In this document: piece by piece, positions 14,414 to 16,255 of the stretch | Position numbering within the stretch: position 1 is the first letter of the stretch | How the letters are laid out: each line of letters opens with the position of its first letter | DNA from: Planctomycetales bacterium | GTDB taxonomy: Bacteria > Planctomycetota > Planctomycetia > Isosphaerales > Isosphaeraceae | NCBI GenBank assembly: GCA_027435495.1 | Contig: DAHZZC010000649.1 | Coordinates: 1 to 16,255 of the forward strand | Direction of reading: 5' to 3' | Length of the DNA: 16,255 bases | Made by a program: the position numbers and the translations under genes | Notes under the pieces: model-generated | The model's input: only the letters and a program-made list of their open reading frames with translations | What the model was told of the DNA's origin: nothing | The model's database searches: none

Positions 14414-15747
14414 CAGACACCTCCCCTTGCGACCGCCTGTTCCCGTTCCTCTCGTGCCGCCTGCATTCCCGCCAACGCGGCGGCCATCGCGGCATCGACC
14501 AGCCCCAGACCGATCTCGACCTGCCGGCCGGTCAGACAGAGCGGAGGGCAAAACCGGATCGTGCTCGGGCCGCACGGCAGGAGCAACAACCCGCGCCGGA
14601 ACGCCAGCTCGATGATCGTGTCGCGCAGGTGCGGGTCGGGCTCACCGTCCGTTCCGCGGATCTCGACACCGATCATCAGGCCAAGGCCGCGAACATCGTG
14701 GATGAACGGATAACGATCGGCCATCGCGAGCAGCCCCTTGCGCATCTGGTCGCCGCGGCGAACGGCGTTCGCCCGATACTTCTGCTCGATCAGGTCGAGC
14801 GAGGCGAGCGCCGCGGCACAGGCGACCGGGTTGCCGCCGAATGTCGAGGCGTGGCTACCGCTCGGCCAGTCCATCACCGAGGCGCGCGCCACGATCGCGC
14901 CGAGGGGGAGGCCGTTGGCAATCCCCTTCGCCAGGCAGATGATGTCGCCGGCGAGGCCCCAGTGCTCCTCGGCGAACATTTTACCGGTCCGGCCGAAGCC
15001 GCTCTGTACCTCGTCGAAGACCAGCAAAACCTTGTGCTCGTCGCAGAGCTTCCGAAGTCCTGGCAGGAAGTCGGGCGGTGGAACGACATAGCCCCCTTCG
15101 CCCTGGATCGGCTCGACGAAGATGGCCGCCAACTCCTCGGGCGGGCAGATCGTTTTCAAGAGCGCACGCACGCTGTCCAGGTCGCCGTATCGGGCGTGGT
15201 GGATCTCCGGGACCAACGGGGAGAATCCCCGGCGCTGGAGCGGTTTCGAGCCTGAGAGCGACATCGCACCATAGGTTCGCCCATGAAAGGCGTTTATGAA
15301 GGCCAGTGCCCGGTTGCGGCCGGTGTGCCGGCGGGCGAGTTTCAGCGCGGCCTCGATCGCCTCGGCGCCGCTGTTGGTGAAGAAGACTCGTTTGGGCTCG
15401 GGCCCTGGGACGATGGCGGCGAGCCGTTCGGCCAGTTGGACCTGCGGTGTATAATAGAAATCGGTTCCGGACATGTGGATCAGCCGGCCCGCCTGTTTTC
15501 GGATTGCCGCGACGACTTTGGGGTGCGAGTGTCCGGCGTTGGTGACGGCGATTCCGGCGGTGAAGTCGAGGAAGAGGTTGCCATCCATGTCCTCGATCAT
15601 CGCGCCTCTTGCCCGGCGGACGACGAGCGGATAGGTCCGCGTGTACGAGGGCGACATCACCCGAAGGTCGCGTTCGAGCCAGGCGGCCGCGAGCGGACCG
15701 GGGATCGGACCGAGGATTCGCGGTTCTTCCCGGTTCAGATTCGCCAT
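14413..15747 (-). CDS. Class III (acetylornithine/ornithine/4-aminobutyrate-type) PLP aminotransferase
   Basis: From the ATG at 15747 the protein has 444 residues. PGPLAAAWLERDLRVMSPSYTRTYP opens it, and DGNLFLDFTAGIAVTNAGHSHP, RVFFTNSGAEAIEAALKLAR (about 120-139) and AFHGRTYGAMSLSGSK follow. FDEVQSGFGRTGK gives Asp245, which contacts the PLP ring nitrogen. CLAKGIANGLPLGAIV gives Lys274, the Schiff-base lysine. The N-terminal ERDxxVxSPSYTR pattern matches a branch often annotated as the acetylornithine aminotransferase family, which includes archaeal ornithine aminotransferases and broad-specificity amino-acid racemases, so substrate is open. AAGGAGG 5 nt upstream fixes the start; an in-frame start at 15783 would add 12 residues. 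It is the first gene of the operon, with a strong promoter at 15810-15838, and overlaps the next gene by 1 nt. Confidence 0.93.
   Translation of the reverse strand: MANLNREEPRILGPIPGPLAAAWLERDLRVMSPSYTRTYPLVVRRARGAMIEDMDGNLFLDFTAGIAVTNAGHSHPKVVAAIRKQAGRLIHMSGTDFYYTPQVQLAERLAAIVPGPEPKRVFFTNSGAEAIEAALKLARRHTGRNRALAFINAFHGRTYGAMSLSGSKPLQRRGFSPLVPEIHHARYGDLDSVRALLKTICPPEELAAIFVEPIQGEGGYVVPPPDFLPGLRKLCDEHKVLLVFDEVQSGFGRTGKMFAEEHWGLAGDIICLAKGIANGLPLGAIVARASVMDWPSGSHASTFGGNPVACAAALASLDLIEQKYRANAVRRGDQMRKGLLAMADRYPFIHDVRGLGLMIGVEIRGTDGEPDPHLRDTIIELAFRRGLLLLPCGPSTIRFCPPLCLTGRQVEIGLGLVDAAMAAALAGMQAAREEREQAVARGGV
14420..14426 (-). promoter_or_regulatory. Ribosome-binding site for the VOC-like gene, inside the aminotransferase gene
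   Basis: The minus strand reads GGGGAGG with a 6-nt spacer to the ATG at 14413. With the TGATG stop/start overlap, it supports this start over the open frame that reaches 14575. Confidence 0.65.
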
Positions 15748-15752
15748 CCCGG

Positions 15753-15759
15753 CCTCCTT
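15753..15759 (-). promoter_or_regulatory. Ribosome-binding site for the aminotransferase
   Basis: The minus strand reads AAGGAGG, 5 nt before the ATG at 15747. This decides the start against the in-frame upstream codon at 15783. Confidence 0.75.
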
Positions 15760-15809
15760 TCGATCGGACAAGGCGGGTTCCATCCCATTGGATGAAGGGC
15801 CATGCTTTT

Positions 15810-15838
15810 ATTATCCGGGAATGGCCCTGCGCGGTCAA
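15810..15838 (-). promoter_or_regulatory. Sigma70-type promoter for the aminotransferase operon
   Basis: On the minus strand TTGACC (15838-15833) is separated by exactly 17 nt from GATAAT (15815-15810). Transcription would start near 15803, giving a leader of about 56 nt. It is the best promoter match in the window. Confidence 0.6.
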
Positions 15839-15862
15839 ACCGAGCGGATCCGGGTGTTGACC
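15833..15862. promoter_or_regulatory. Inverted repeat GGTCAA-N18-TTGACC in a divergent intergenic region
   Basis: GGTCAA (15833-15838) and TTGACC (15857-15862) are inverted copies around a CGGATCCG palindrome (15845-15852). The left arm is the -35 of the aminotransferase promoter. The right arm faces the oxidoreductase, but no -10 lies at the usual distance; the nearest, TATTCT at 15888-15893, gives a 25-nt spacer. It may be a regulator-binding site or a chance pairing of -35-like sequences. Confidence 0.25.
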
Positions 15863-15934
15863 GGGGGCATCGTCGTGCCTCCTGGGTTATTCTGTTCGTT
15901 CACCAGAAGATCCGGTCCCGAGGAGCCCTCGCTT

Positions 15935-16255
15935 ATGATCCCGACTGTCGTCGTCGGCCACGGTCTGGCCGGTCGATCGTTCCATGCTCCGCTGGTCCGC
16001 CGTCAGCCTGGTCTGAAGCTGCACGGGATCGTGGCCCGCGACCCCCAGGTCCGCGCTGAGGCTCTCGCGCTCTGGGGCGAGAGTATCCGCGGCTATGCGA
16101 GCCTCGACGAGGCGCTCGACGACCCGGCGGTCGAGCTGGTCGTCATCGCGACGCCGCACGATTCGCACGCCGAACTGGCCGAGCGAGTTCTCCTGGCGTC
16201 TCGGCACTGCGTCGTTGACAAGGTGATGGCGCTGACCTCGGCCGAGTGCGACCGG
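15935..16255 (+). CDS. Gfo/Idh/MocA-family NAD(P)-dependent oxidoreductase, N-terminal part
   Basis: The frame is open from the ATG at 15935 to the window edge (107 codons, no stop). It is a Rossmann domain with the dinucleotide loop GHGLAG (residues 8-13), RSFHAPLVRRQPGLKLHGIV, YASLDEALDDPAVELVVIATP (about 54-74) and HDSHAELAERVLLASRHCVV. The family hallmark EKPxAxT appears as DKVMALT, so Lys96 is kept while the usual Glu-Lys-Pro has become Asp95-Lys96-Val97. These enzymes oxidise or reduce sugars, inositols or similar polyols; the C-terminal substrate domain lies outside the window. GAGGAG about 11 nt upstream may be the ribosome site. It is divergent from the aminotransferase operon. Confidence 0.88.
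   Translation, partial: MIPTVVVGHGLAGRSFHAPLVRRQPGLKLHGIVARDPQVRAEALALWGESIRGYASLDEALDDPAVELVVIATPHDSHAELAERVLLASRHCVVDKVMALTSAECDR

Overview
The window is high-GC DNA, probably from a planctomycete of the Isosphaeraceae type. That lineage call is my inference. It rests on the dense GC-rich coding, several large GT-C (family 39-like) membrane glycosyltransferases, a one-helix tetratricopeptide-like protein with a proline-rich tail, many starts lacking a Shine-Dalgarno site, and protein motifs familiar from that phylum. No rRNA, tRNA, CRISPR array, transposase or phage gene was seen. The window looks chromosomal and mostly housekeeping or metabolic, with 11 good protein genes and a few traces of mobile or degenerate DNA.

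Layout. (1) 1-4180: a minus-strand run read from right to left: a membrane-anchored TPR-like protein, an RluD-type pseudouridine synthase, a short ArgA-type GNAT acetyltransferase, and a GT39-like membrane protein cut by the left edge. (2) 4237-5303: a plus-strand unit with a candidate promoter, a 26-codon mini-ORF that looks like an internally deleted xisI, and a zinc-knuckle SAM methyltransferase 2 nt downstream. (3) 5295-7508: a second GT39-like protein (minus), whose 3' end overlaps the methyltransferase by 9 nt. (4) 7614-8597: miaA (plus), whose last codons run into a cluster of palindromic CACAGAG-type repeats (8548-8773). (5) 8802-11275: a promoter, a membrane-anchored cysteine phosphatase, and a third GT-C-like membrane protein joined by an 11-nt overlap and a strong ribosome-binding site. 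(6) 11289-12872: the carboxyltransferase subunit of a biotin-dependent acyl-CoA carboxylase (minus), with a decayed copy of the same repeat family filling the gap behind it. (7) 13004-15838: a two-gene minus-strand operon, a class III aminotransferase followed by an uncharacterised 469-residue VOC-like or DUF1338-like protein, with a clear sigma70-type promoter. (8) 15935-16255: the 5' part of a divergently transcribed Gfo/Idh/MocA oxidoreductase.

How the genes may work together. The phosphatase and GT-C pair is tightly coupled, and the N-terminal helix of the phosphatase suggests an extracytoplasmic catalytic domain. Together this hints at lipid-phosphate or glycan work at the membrane. The aminotransferase and VOC-like pair could carry out two consecutive steps of amino-acid catabolism, for example amino acid to 2-oxo acid and then oxidative processing. 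I do not see a complete novel defence or mobile system. The most unusual items are the xisI-like relic acting as a possible leader ORF, the palindromic repeats that supply the C-terminus of MiaA, and the uncharacterised partner of the aminotransferase.
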